Source: Labia minor
Lineage: Eukaryota > Arthropoda > Insecta > Dermaptera > Spongiphoridae
Assembly: GCA_963082975.1 (NCBI GenBank)
Contig: OY720349.1
Coordinates: forward strand, 61,626,501-61,690,500
Direction: 5' to 3'
Length of the DNA stretch: 64,000 nt
Both the position numbers and the translations under genes were made by a program. This document shows, piece after piece, positions 34,997 through 47,200 of the stretch; position 1 is the stretch's first letter; each line of letters begins with the position of its first letter. Under the pieces are notes generated by a model. That model saw only the letters and a list, made by a program, of their open reading frames with translations, ran no database searches and was not told the origin of the DNA.

Positions 34997-35635
34997 CTAA
35001 TTTTCTTCTAATGTGACCGTAAAAATAAAGATATATGTTTGATAATTTTTCTCATGATTAATAATTGTATAAAACTGCTATATATAGAATTTTAGCTTGA
35101 TGTTTTTATACGTTTTGAAGGTTCCTGAATCATTTTCACTAAGGTTGAGAAAAATGTCTGTGTGTGTGTGTGTGTGTGTATGTAGACAAGATTACGCAAA
35201 AACGGTTTGAGCTAGAATGATGAAATTTGGTACATGAGCATTATTCAAAATTCGTAGTTTTCTATCAACTTTTGAGAAATGTAGCTCAACCGGAAGAGGG
35301 CCATTACCTACAACGTTTTGATTTTTTTCCTCTAAAGTGACCGTAAAAATAAAGATATATGTTTGATAATTTTTCACATGATTAATAATTGTATAAAACT
35401 GCTATATATAGAATTTCAGCTTGATTGATTCGCTGAAAGTACCAGAATTAATTTTTTAACACTGCAATTCTCATGCGCCAACATGTGACGTGGTGCCATC
35501 AACAAAAAGCCAAACATGCGCTGATTTAATAAATATTATTTATTAATTTAAATTTATAATTTAATTTAAATATAATATATTATGTTATTTAATCCAATTC
35601 AAATTGCGAGATAGTCGAGTGGAGACACTCCAGCT
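34997..35635 (+). mobile_element. family B element, rearranged copy joined head-to-tail to the previous one
   Basis: It does not start with the 5' motif. 35005-35100 corresponds to the middle of family B (tctaatgtgaccgtaaaaat to gaattttagcttgatg), which then jumps to the 5' block (ttttatacgttttgaaggtt at about 35103) and runs on through a short TG block (35158-35180), the core and box to the 3' hairpin (ends ccag at about 35632). So a middle piece precedes a nearly complete copy. The 61-codon minus-strand frame here is a shadow. Confidence 0.75.
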
Positions 35636-36900
35636 AATTTCTTTTAAATCACACCTAACCACTACAAAGCGTGTCCAGTTACAACTTGCATATATAAGTT
35701 TATTATATACCCAATATTCCATTCATTTTTTATATTAAAATAAACCTTTTATACCATGTATAAGCGAAAAAGGGTATTAAATTTGATCACTAGCGGATAA
35801 ATCCACCGCTCTTTTTATTTATTATTATACTAATCCAATTTCCTATATTAAACGATAAGCATCGGTTAAATTGATAAATGCTTTTTCAATTAAAACACGA
35901 GATCATTATAGTTGCAAAGAGATATTCAAGTGGAAAACCACAAATGACAAGCGTTAAATGAAATTCCCAATGCACAAAATGGTTTGCGCCTGATTTTAAA
36001 TGATAGACAATGAAATTGAAAATAAAAAATTAATTAAAATAAAATATCGAAATTGTGTAAAAATGTTCTATATACAATATTATATATATATATATATATA
36101 TATATGGAATGATTCTTTCCTATTTGAATTTTCATAGTATGCAAAAAAAAATCACGCAATACTCCCACTTTATCCAGAAGTTCATCAACCTAAACGTTTT
36201 TTTTTTTATTTTAGTAAACAAAATAATTTTATTTTTATGTAGTATTATCTTGATGGGAAAAAATAGAATTTTCTTATCGGACATTAGAAATAGAAGTAAT
36301 AATTCATATGAAGATAAATACTCTATAAAAAAAATAAAGAAAAATGTGACTAATCTGTTTAAAAAATATACTTATACATTTTTATAATAGAAATTATTTT
36401 AATTTCTAAATATTAAATAGTGAATTGATTTTTTCATAACTCAGGCTAGAAAATTGATTTATTTCATATTCCTATACTAGAAAAGAATGATTGTGAAATA
36501 TATTTTTGTATATATCACAATCCATGTATGATAATAATTATCTCAAATACCTGATAAATTTGGCAACAATTGTCAATGAAATATACATCTACCAGCAGTT
36601 GTTAGAATTCACTATATTTCTATAGTTTTATGGTATTAATCCAATGTTTATTTGTTAAGTTTTATCATTTATGATTTGGCTTTGTTTTGTGCTCATAAAA
36701 TGACCACCTCATTTTTTTAAAAATGAAAGTATTATTTTTAAGAGAAGGTTTTATGTATTTAGAAGAGCATGTATTTCACACACACAAATTACCATATATT
36801 AAAAAACAAATTGTGGTATACTACAATTTTTTAAATTAGATATAATATCTCATAATCAACTTTTTTAATTTATTAGACAATTTTTTAAATTTCAATTTTT
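35636..36900. other. AT-rich non-coding stretch
   Basis: No supportable gene; (AT)n at 36080-36106. The 92-codon frame at 36109-36387 is low-complexity and has no recognisable domain. Confidence 0.5.
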
Positions 36901-37386
36901 ACTATCTCGTCAGTAAGTATGTAACCAAGAATACGCAAAAACGGTTTGAGCTAGAATCATGAAATTTGGTACATGGGCATTATTCAAAATTCATAATTTT
37001 CTAACAACTATTGAGAAATGTAGCTCAACCGGAAGAGGGTCATTCATTACTTACAACGTTTTGATTTTTTTTCTTCTAATGTGACCGTAAAAATAAAGAT
37101 ATATGTTTGATAATTTTTCTCATGATTAATAATTGTATAAAACTGCTATATATAGAATTTCAGCTTGATTGAATCGCTGAAAGTACCGGAATTAATTTTT
37201 TAACACTGCAAATCTCACGGGCCAACACGTGACGTGGTGCCATCAACAAAGAGCCAAACGCGATGATTTAATAAATATTATTTATTAATTTTAATTTATA
37301 ATTTAATTAATTAAATTTAATTTAAATTAATATATGTTATTTAATCCAATTCAAATTTGCAAGATAATCGAGTGGGGACCCTCCAG
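36901..37386 (+). mobile_element. family B HINE-like element lacking the simple-sequence block
   Basis: The 5' motif actatctcgtcag (36901) runs almost directly into gtaaccaagaatacgcaaaaac, so most of the 5' block and the TG block are missing. The core, the caaccggaagaggg box, the CACGTGACGTGG block and the 3' end (gcaagataatcgagtgggga..ctccag, hairpin decayed) follow. An internal deletion derivative. Confidence 0.75.
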
Positions 37387-38418
37387 ATTTTTTAATTTTA
37401 AAATTAGATATATCTGTTTGTTTTTATTACTTTTAAAATTTTCTGATAAATTTCAATTTTTTCTCTTAAAAGACATTTAAAATTTGTCATTGAAAGCTTA
37501 AAACAAACAACAAATTCTTTTTTTATATTTAATTTAAAGGGAACATACAATATGCAACTTGTGCTTTATAACCTTTGAATCCATTACATTTTTTCCCCCA
37601 ATGAGAACAGAGAAAAAGATTATTAATCCAGTTTTTTTTTGTACTTGGAATTTAAAAGATTTACGGCTTTTTTTAAAGAAATTAATATGATAATCCCTTG
37701 TAATAATCATCATTTTAATGTAAGGGCTGTTTTTCTAGTAACCCTTTCACGCTTTTTTAAGTATTAAAAAAAATCTCTTAAATTCGCATTATTTTTTCAT
37801 TCCTCTTTATTAATTTTAAAATAAATTATTTTATTTTTTTCATTTTAATGTTATAATTTAGTTTACTATATATCTTAATTAGTACTGAAATTAAAAATTG
37901 ACTTATTTATTGTTAGTAGTTGACACACATTTATTAATACATACTTATTACTCATTGAATTCATCCAATTGTTTGTTCATTATGAAAATATATTATAAAT
38001 ATATTTTACTCAATTCTTAACACTACTGTTTAGTTTTAAAATAAAATTATTCTTTATTTTTCACATTGTCCATTTGGCTTAACTTATTAATATTGAGCTA
38101 CTTTGGATTTATAATTGTAATTAAGAGCTTACCTAAATTATTTTTAAATTTTACTTTACTTATTTCATTATCAATATTGTAAATAACCCCATTTCGACCA
38201 CTACTTTATTCTCTTTCCAACAATTTAACCAGATAAATAAACGCTGGAATGTTGATAATAAATAAAGAAGATGACATGATTAGTCTATCTATTTAGAAAT
38301 TTTACAAATATTTAATTATATATAAATCTATCATCAATTTCTAAATTAAGAAGAGAAGAAAAATTATAGACAATGTTATAAATATAAAAAAACAAAAATG
38401 TATTCTTTATTTGAGTAG
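37387..38418. other. AT-rich non-coding stretch
   Basis: No gene seen. Confidence 0.55.
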
Positions 38419-38567
38419 GAGGAGCGATGTCTGTTTCCCATCACTCTTCGAAGAAGTGGTTGGCTGCCCAACAACAACCTCTTCCAAAATCACCCATTTC
38501 TCAATCTCCAGTATGTGATACAGCTACGACTCCGCCCTCTCCAAAGGACACTACTTTTTCTACATGA
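38419..38567 (+). CDS. candidate host exon, Ser/Pro/Gln-rich N-terminal region
   Basis: A sharply less AT-rich patch begins just after an acceptor-like tttatttgagtag (AG at 38417-38418). From ATG 38427 it reads 46 codons to TGA 38565-38567: MSVSHHSSKKWLAAQQQPLP, then KSPISQSPVCDTATTPPSPK, then DTTFST. This Ser/Pro/Gln/Thr-rich composition is typical of disordered regulatory-protein regions and very unlike background noise. Two donors are possible: GTATGT at 38511, which ends the frame cleanly after ISQSP (phase 0), and GTAAAA at 38576, usable only in another frame, which is also open. I favour the ATG frame with the 38511 donor or termination at TGA. No family is recognised. Confidence 0.4.
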
Positions 38568-38731
38568 TCCATCTGGTAAAATTTGAAAAAAATTCTTAAA
38601 GGAAATCGAAAAAAATTATATAGAAATAATCATTATGCCTTGTTTTCAAGGGCTTAGTTCTTGCCATTAGTACTAACTACTTACAACAATTTTGTGACGT
38701 GTAAACACCTTGTATATGTAGTTAGTAAAGG
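38568..38731. other. short spacer
   Basis: AT-rich spacer between the candidate exon and a mariner-like element. Confidence 0.5.
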
Positions 38732-39560
38732 GTGTTTCTTTTCGAGGTATAGAACCTTAAGTTGGCATTACTGTTCAAGTTGACGACCGATTTAACAGCT
38801 GTCAAGTGATTTAATCTCAGTTTGGTTTGACAATTCATCAAGAATAGACTCACGCCTGAACAACTCTTGCAAATAGTGCATTTTATTTCGAAAATAATGG
38901 TTCTGTGCGGAATACGTATCGTGCACTACATCCATTTTATCGTCGACAAAATCGTCCATCAGAGCAGTTAATTCGATTAACCACGTTTACTCTTATTGAT
39001 AACTCGCATCCCCATAGACGCCGTTCGGTGCGTACAGAAGAAGCTGTTGCTACTGTAGAGCCAGAACGTTACAGTCAATGGTGATAGGTATAGAGCCATG
39101 ATTACTATTTTTTTCATTCCTGAATTGAACAACCATGATGTTCAGGAGCTGTGGTTCCAACAAGACGGCGCAACATGTCACACAGCTCGTGCCACAAACG
39201 ATTTATTGAAAGAAACGTTTGGTGACCGCCTAATTTCACGTTTTGAACCTGTGAATTTGCCTCCAAGATCTTGTGATTTAACACCGCTAGACTATCTGTG
39301 GGGCTATGTAAAGTCATTGGTCTATGCGGATAAGCCACGCTTGACCATTTGTAAGACAACATTTGCCGTGTTACGGCCACAAAAATTGGACGTCCAGATT
39401 GGACTCCATCCGAGCCAGCCGTAGCGGTCATAGGCCAGAAATCATATATAAAATGTAATGCCACAAGATTATCTTTCGTATAAATAAAATTCATGTCAAT
39501 CGAATAATCCATCGTTGTTTTATTGCAATTTAAATTTCTATACCTCTAAGAGATACACCC
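38732..39560 (+). mobile_element. deleted mariner-like (IS630/Tc1 superfamily) element with terminal inverted repeats
   Basis: The left end gggtgtttcttttcgaggta (38732 onward) and the right end, read in reverse as gggtgtatctcttagaggta (from 39560), form imperfect inverted repeats of about 22 bases. They may extend outward by aaa/ttt. Outside that, gttagt occurs on both sides (38723-38728 and 39564-39569), so the flank looks like a 6-base direct repeat rather than the TA expected of mariners. The element is about 0.83 kb, well short of the 1.3 kb typical for an autonomous copy, and carries the transposase remnant described separately. Confidence 0.75.
38888..39458 (+). pseudogene. mariner-like transposase remnant
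   Basis: 38888-39056 encodes the N-terminal DNA-binding part (ENNGSVRNTYRALHPFYRRQ, then NRPSEQLIRL and HRRRSVRTEEAVATVE). A stop and a large internal deletion follow. 39098-39424 then encodes the catalytic end: LWFQQDGATCHTARATNDLL with the second catalytic Asp, and RFEPVNLPPRSCDLTPLDYL with the third-acid region, then GYVKSLVYADKP. After a frameshift the true C-terminus is read in another frame (NWTSRLDSIRASRSGHRPEI to TAA at 39456-39458). The first catalytic Asp region is missing. The related intact proteins are a common insect lineage in the IS630/Tc1/mariner superfamily. Inactive. Confidence 0.8.
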
Positions 39561-40984
39561 TTTTGTTAGTATTAGAAGAGTAGCGAGTCGAGTGGATAGA
39601 AATGGTTTCTATTTACTAGTGACAAGTAGTTACCCTCCGTATCTAATGACAAGAACTAAGCCCGTGTAAACACAGTGTGTTTGGTTAAAATATCCTGATT
39701 GAATCCCTTCAAGATTCAGACTTTGAATATTAGTATAACAAAATAATAGTAAAATTAATAAACTAAAATATTTATTAATATATATAAGGGGAAGAATTTG
39801 TATTCTAATTCTCAACACCTCCGCCTTTCTTCGACCGAATCTTGGATCTTGGAATACATTATTAATATATATAATAATTAGATAATCGATAATGCACGTC
39901 TTAAAACTTACATATTTAGAATATTTTTTTTTTAAATTCAAGTAAAAAAATATTGAGCTGCTGTTACAATAGTAATATACCTGTATAAAGATCAGGGATG
40001 GGGGATTCTATAACTCGGTTTGATTACCCCTGCAATAAACCGTTTCATGGAGATTAAGGCCGTAGATTTTTATGGAATATATCTTCTCCTCTCTTTGAGC
40101 TTTTAACTACATAACTACCCCTTCACTTCATATATGATATATATTACCTTTCCTTTCTACTTGCTATAATTTCTGTTAATCATTGGCCGGATATTTATTG
40201 TTCCTATAAAAGTAAATTAATAAATTTAATTAATTATTAATTTACTTTTCTCATGTATTTACATTTAAACTTTATAATATATAGTGTATGTTATTTAATG
40301 TAAAATATAATTTTAAAAAATAATTGCTGATTCTAAACTAGACTGTGCATTAACGTAATCATTTTAACTACTGGAAAAAAGAAATAAAAAAGTTCGACAT
40401 TAAATATAAATAATATCTTCAATATATAAATCAATGACAAATTATAGCTTAAATCTATTATTTGATTTTAATATAATATTATATAAAAGGGACTTACTTA
40501 CTTTTGTATGTAATATACTTTAAAAAATTGGAGCTAAGACCTATTAAAATGGAACAATAGAGAGAGGTGAAAAGGCTTGAGAGAACCCACCTGTCTCGTT
40601 GTTGCTGACAAACTATTGTTCTGAAATGTGACAGAACAGACAATGGGGTTAAGGCAGATATAACGTCTAGGTCAACGAATTTTTATTGTAACTATGAAGT
40701 GTTAATTCTATATATCAGATTGTATTTAGTTAAAGGGATAGTTTTATATATAAATATATTATATAAATTTAACGGATATACTTTTTTAAATTGAAATATA
40801 AAAAAAAACTTTCAATTTCATTTGAGACTAAATGAATTATGATATTTAATATATTTATAGATAGATAGATGTTAGAAGTTAGAATATTTGACATTCATAA
40901 TTGTTTGCGTCTTTTTGTTTTTAAAAGAATAAATTATATAAATCTAATCTTATTATGCTAGCTAAAATAAATTATATAAATGTG
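39561..40984. other. AT-rich non-coding stretch
   Basis: No supportable gene. The 103-codon minus-strand frame at 39630-39941 is in a slightly less AT-rich patch but has no domain I recognise. Confidence 0.5.
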
Positions 40985-41200
40985 TTGAGCGATAGTTCGG
41001 TGTCCCAGGTATATATTTTATATCAACACGCCTACTTTTCTGTTTATATGTTATTATTTGAATGGCGATTCTGTGAATAAGGTATTAATAATACCAGCCA
41101 AACCTGATAATAAAGAATCATTTTTTTTTATTGACCGAGTGGTGGCTCGATGAACCAGATATTATTATTGAGGACCCAAGTTCTATTCATTTTAATCAGA
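40985..41200 (+). repeat. family E repeat, interrupted copy 3
   Basis: gagcgatagttcggtgtccc is followed by about 65 bases that are absent from other copies (ttatatcaacacgcctactt region), after which the repeat resumes with aggtattaataataccagcc and ends in ttgaccgagtggtggctcga. The last motif resembles a tRNA-Ser/Leu A box, with a B-box-like aagttctattc 35 bases on. Confidence 0.5.
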
Positions 41201-41214
41201 TTGATGCAATGATG

Positions 41215-41365
41215 CAACATTTAATAATTGTAATAAATAATTAAAGAAATGTTTATTAATATTTTTAAAGGGTCAAGCGAGAGTTCAGTGTCCCAGGTAT
41301 TAATATTACCAGCCAAACCCAATAATAATGAATTATTTTTTTTAACTTAATTACCGAGCCGAGGC
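41215..41365 (+). repeat. family E repeat, copy 4
   Basis: The AT-rich lead acatttaataattgtaataa and the core gttcagtgtcccaggtatta, then attaccagccaaacccaata and attaccgagccgagg, match 7195-7345 closely. It ends early in the GC-rich block. Confidence 0.55.
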
Positions 41366-41935
41366 AAACATCATCGAAAATGACTTTGGATAGCTTTAGT
41401 CGATTCCCATATCAAGTAATTTAATATTTAATTTAACAAAAATAAATAAATAAAATAAAATTAAAATTTTTTTTTTTTTTAATTTTTTGTAAAAATATTT
41501 TGATCTAATTGAAATGATTGTTTATTCATCTCTACTCTATAATTTCTCTTTCATTAAAATATTGCTAAAACTATCTTATTTAACTATCGTACATTTATTT
41601 TCAATATAAATTTTACATAAAACAAAAATAAAATGGTCATTTTTAAAATTTTTAATTATCATTCAAATCTAAATAAATAAAACAAAAGAAATAAATTAAA
41701 TTAACCTTACCATTATAAGCTAAGGCCAATAAATAAATACAACTAGCTCTGAATTTTCGAGGGCGTAGTCTTCAACATCAATCACCAGTCAGTCACAAGA
41801 AAAAAAGTAATTATCTTAGGTGATAAGAAATTTGTTCAATTAACTCTGGTTTCTTTTTCAAATTAAAATCAACTTGAAATCTTATCTTAGCTTTATTTTT
41901 TTTCTATATCTTCTATATATATTTATTATTAGATA
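41366..41935. other. AT-rich non-coding stretch
   Basis: No gene seen. Confidence 0.5.
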
Positions 41936-42049
41936 TCTATATATATAAAAAAAGGTTTTTGTCTGCACATTGCTCAGAATTTAAAAATTTTTGCATATCT
42001 TCGCGTTTCATGACCTCTAGAATCCAAAAGTGACTTTAGAATTTTTCAC

Positions 42050-42088
<39 letters not shown>

Positions 42089-42230
42089 CGGAAAATTACT
42101 ATTTTATAGACTCAGAATTGGCTGAACCGATTTCTTTGAAATTACATCACAATATTCTTATATACCTCTAGAGTAACATAGGCTATACATTTTATTAATA
42201 TCTTATCAATAACCGCAGAAATTAATTTTT
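41936..42230 (+). mobile_element. Helitron-like 5' end with (GTCT)n block
   Basis: tctatatatataaaaaaagg following an A matches the usual A|TC insertion and TCTATATATATAAAA-type 5' end of many arthropod Helitrons. It is followed by a (GTCT)n run (42050-42087) and a tgaaccgatttctttgaaat segment, a variant of the core seen in families A, B and D. I could not find a CTRR 3' end with hairpin, so the right boundary is approximate and the element may be truncated. Confidence 0.45.
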
Positions 42231-43944
42231 TAAAGTTTATATAATTCTCCGTGTTGTTCATTCAAGAGCAGCTCGCGGCTCACTGTCGGCCTAGCGGAAT
42301 CATTTCAAACAATGAATTATCATAGAGTTTCCCAATCGAAGAATTATTATAATATTTCCCTTTTTATTTTAAATTCTAATATACAAATATCAATTCAATT
42401 AAATAATTTATTCTAAAAGTTCTCAATTTAATTAAAATATTTATTAGATCATATTTTTATCTTAAATTATTTTTTATTTAATTGAATATTTCTTCTTTTC
42501 TATAATATATATATAATAATATATAAATTTTATCATTGAATAATAAAAAAAAATATTATTTAACCTGAATTAAAATGACTGAATTATATTATCTTTGTTT
42601 TTTATTTTAATTTAATTACTCTATTATTAATTACTAAATATATATATATATTATATATAAAATTAAAATATGATGATATAAAGTTGTTTTAAATTTTTGA
42701 CATTTTTAAATTGGGTATATTTTTTAAATTTATTAAAATGTCTTTTTTATTTATTATGTTTAAAAGATTCATTTTTATTATGTGATATTAATAAAAAATA
42801 ACGATGCTCTGTGCAAGTCGAATCATGTTGCACATAATTAAATAACAATTGCCAAACAAAGAATATAATATTTTTTTAAATTCTTATATTTAAATATCAT
42901 TTCAATTAAATAATTTATTCTAAAAGGTCTCATTTTAATTAATTTAATAAAATATTTAAATCACCATTCAATTTTTTATTAATAGGCTTCTTTTTTTATT
43001 TTTAATTTTTAATAAATTCTCTTTTTTTGATATGATATTAATAAAAAATAATATTAAATTGTATATATAAATATAAAAATTAGAATATTTGAATTTTTTT
43101 AAATTTTAACACATGTAATCAATCATATGCATTAAGAATGGAAAATTTTTAAAATCAACTTGCTATTAAATTCAGAAAAAAAATACTGATATATAGAATA
43201 TATAGACTATTCGAATATAATTTAAAACTCTTTCTCTCCTTCTATTTTAAATTAAAAAAACGGAGTTTTAAGAAATTTAGATGCCATATGCAACATGGGT
43301 GGGTAAATGAATTGGGCTGGAAGAGGAGGCAATTTATAATTTTCTTCTAATTCAGATTTAGGACAAATCGTACAACATTATATCAAATCTCGCTAAGAAC
43401 ATTCAATATTTTTGTACACAAAATATTCAGAGTATTGGCTAAGCGTATCACTCACAATCAGTTTATATTGAAATTTATATAAATTAACAAAGTAAAAATT
43501 TTTATTTTTTTAAATTTTATTATAATGAATCAAAAAAAATTAAATATATAGATCACATGATTAAGAGAAGCAAAAAACTTAACAGAAAATAACTGTTGGA
43601 TGGAGGTCGGACATGACAGAAACTGTAAGCGAAATCTTCATATTGCGACGAATAATTTTCAAATCCCCTAGCACCACAGAATTTAAGTTTCTTTTAAGGA
43701 AAATAACTATGATCTAAAAAAATTAATAAATGAACTTAATAATAAAAAAAACAAATAAATCAATTAATTTAAATTAATACTATTAATGAATGTATATATT
43801 GGTCATTTATCTATAGTTTTATACCGTTAATTTTTATAAATTGTCTCAAGTCTCTATTTTTGCATTTTCTCAAGTTTCATTATAATTAAAAATATTCAAT
43901 AATAATCTAGCAATGAAAATAAAATACCAAAATGTAATGATCAA
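42231..43944. other. AT-rich non-coding stretch
   Basis: No gene seen. About 43570-43700 is less AT-rich and lies upstream of the LINE; it may be a decayed more 5' part of it, but no protein motif could be read. Confidence 0.45.
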
Positions 43945-44278
43945 GAAATATTATACTCTATTATAACATATACAATACTTATAAACTATAGGCGGAGGAA
44001 ATATTAGGAGATATCATTGCGGGTTCAGGCCAAATCGACCAACATTAATTAAGATATTTTCATTATGACAGATATTAGGAACAAAACCGCGAATTCTATA
44101 TTTCTGTTCACTAATTATTTGTAGACTTTAGTAAAACATACGCATAACTCAATAGATCCGGATAAACTTTTTCAAATTTTCAATCTTCAAATTTCTCTTG
44201 AAGGTAGTAAAGAAAGAATAAGATGCGGAAATCAATTGTAAAATATTAGGTTACTCAGACGACTTAAATATAATAGGA

Positions 44279-47200
44279 CAGTGGTTCTTAAACTGTGGTC
44301 CGCGGACCCCTGGGGGTCCGCGAAGCCTTTACTGGGGGTCCGCGGTCCTCGGAAAAAAATCATCGTAAAAATATATACATATATAAATATTTAAAGTTCA
44401 TTGTTTAACTATATCCTCCTAGAGAATTACGGCTATAATTTAATACTATTAATAATACTATTTTATTTTATTAAATTGATAATTATGTCAATTAATTTTT
44501 TGTGAATAAATAAACATATATAAAAAACTATATATAAAATTTGAATTTTCATCCATTCATTCATTTAAAATCATTTTTCGATTGTTCCTTTAAAATAACC
44601 CCTCTTAGGGGCTCGGAAGGGGAGGCATATAAGGGAATTTTCTTTCACTTTGTTATTGGGGAAAACCAGGGGAGGGGACAGTCTTACCCGGAAAAACCCA
44701 AATTGTCAGCGTCCACTCTGGGGTTTTAAACAGTTTTAAAGCAAATGTTAATTATAAGTTCATTTCTCAACGAGTCGTATCTTTAAATTATTTTTATTAA
44801 TGTTAATTATAAGTTCATTTCTCAACGAGTTGTATCTTTAAATTATTTTTATTAATTTAATTAATTATAATTAAATTATAGCTAATAATAGTTTATTATA
44901 GCTAATAATTTTTTTTAATTTTTAGTGTAATTTGCATGATCATTATTTTATAAAAACACTAAACACATTTTGCAATTTCCCAGAAAGGCTGTTTTTGAGA
45001 GTAAGTATAAGTTAGTTTTATGAATAAAAAATATTTATTTTAATAATATTTTAGAATCAAATTACGAAATTAATAATATTTTAGAATCAAATTACGAAAT
45101 ATATTTATTATATAAATTAATATTCATTTAAAATGATATTAAATCATTTATTTAAAATTATTTAAAACATTTATTAAAATGATTTAAAACATTCATTTAA
45201 AATGATATTAAAACATTCATTTAAAATCATATTAAAACATAGCTAGTAAATAATAATTCGTTATATTTATATTATATTTATATTATATTTATATTATTGT
45301 AGTTCAATGTTAATAAATTACTCCATAAAATGGATCGTTGGCTACAAACTGGTTCAACACAGAAACGGAAAGAATCAGATGATGAGGCATCAACAGCAAA
45401 CTCTACCAAGAAACGCAAAACTAGAAAATATTCGGATGATTATTTATCATTTGGATTTACTTATATTTGCAACAATGATGTGGAAAGACCAGTCTGCGTT
45501 CTATGTCAGGAAAGTTTATCCAATGAAAGTATGAAACCTGCTAATCTCAGACGTCATTTACAAACAAAGCACAGCGAGCATGTTAGTAAGTCTATCGAAT
45601 TTTTTAAAATGAAAAAAGAAGAACTTAATTCAAGTCAGAAATTGATGGTAAAGACGGGATCTGGTGGTATGAGTAAGAAAGCAGTAATGGCATCATATGA
45701 AGTAGCTCTACTTATTGCTAAAGCAGGAAAGCCGCATAATATAGCAGAGCAATTAATTCTTCCTGCTACAAAAGTAATTACAAATATAATGTTAGGAACT
45801 AAAGCAGCAAACGATATAAATTTGATTTCATTATCAAATGATACGGTTAAGAATAGGATTGAAGACATGTCATGTAATATAAAAGAAGAATTAATATCGA
45901 GAGTGCGCAAAAGTCACTATTACTCATTACAATTGGATGAAAGTACTGATGTCACTAATAATGCCAATTTGTTAGCTTTCATTAGATATGAGTTTGAAAA
46001 TCAAATACAAGAAGATGTATTGTTTTGTGATTCACTACCTTCACGAACGACAGCTAATGACATATTTAACAGTTTGAATAATTTTATAACCGAAAATGAA
46101 ATAGAGTGGCCAAAATGTGTTGGAATTTGCACTGATGGTGCTCGTGCAATGTCAGGTACAAGAACTGGATTGATTGCTCTTATTAAAAATGTTGCGCCTC
46201 AGGTTGTTTGGAATCATTGCTGCATTCACAGAGAATCATTAGCAGCCAAAAATATGTCACCAGATTTGAAAAGAACATTAGACGAAGTAGTTAAAATTGT
46301 CAATTTCATTAAGGCTCGTCCACTTAATTCCAGAGTTTTTAAAATTTTGTGTGAGGAAATGGGTAGTCAACATACACATTTATTATTACATACAGATGTA
46401 CTTTGGTTGTCCCGCGGGAAAGTACTCATTCGCCTTTTTGAGCTTCGAGATGAAATACGATTGTTTTTAATAGATGCGCATTTTGAACTGACCGAATGTT
46501 TCAATGATTTTATCTGGTTAGCTAAGGTGGCTTACTTGACTGATATTTTTACAAAATTGAACGAACTTAATTTGAGCCTGCAAGGTACTGTTGTAAATAT
46601 ATTTAAAGTTGAAGATAAAATCGAAGCAATGATTAAAAAAATCGACTTGTGGTCGAAACGCATCCAGAACGGTGTATATGAGTCTTTTCCAACTCTCAAT
46701 GATTTCATAGAAAGCTCCAGTGAAAAATTGCTTAATCAAACGCGTCAATTATTTGTTGAACATTTAATTACTTTGAAAAGCAACTTCAGGAAGTATTTTT
46801 CTACTCCTGATCCTTGCAATAACTGGATCAGAGATCCATTTAATATGGAAATTACAAATGCTAAACATTTATCTGCACCTGAACAAGATATTCTCGTGGA
46901 ATTATCATGTGATACAACTTATAAACTAAAATTTAACAAAACTGAATTGAGCAACTTTTGGTTACTTCTCAGGTCAGATTATCCTGCGCTTGCAAATAAA
47001 GCACTTCAACACTTGATTCCATTCTGCACAACATATTTATGCGAACAAGCTTTTTCGGTACTATTTTATATTAAGTCTAAATATAGAAACAAATTAAATG
47101 TAGAGCCGGATCTTAGATTAAAAGTTTCCAATATTAAGCCAGATATTGAGATTCTTGTTTCAAGAAAACAACTGCATACATCTCATTAAATATGTAAGTT

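Noticed and set aside
36109-36387. 92-codon frame
   Set aside because: K/N/F/I-rich low-complexity translation after an (AT)n run; no domain recognised.
45307-45534. 75-codon frame overlapping the start of the hAT transposase
   Set aside because: Shadow of the 619-residue frame, which has the family-typical start, zinc finger and catalytic motifs.
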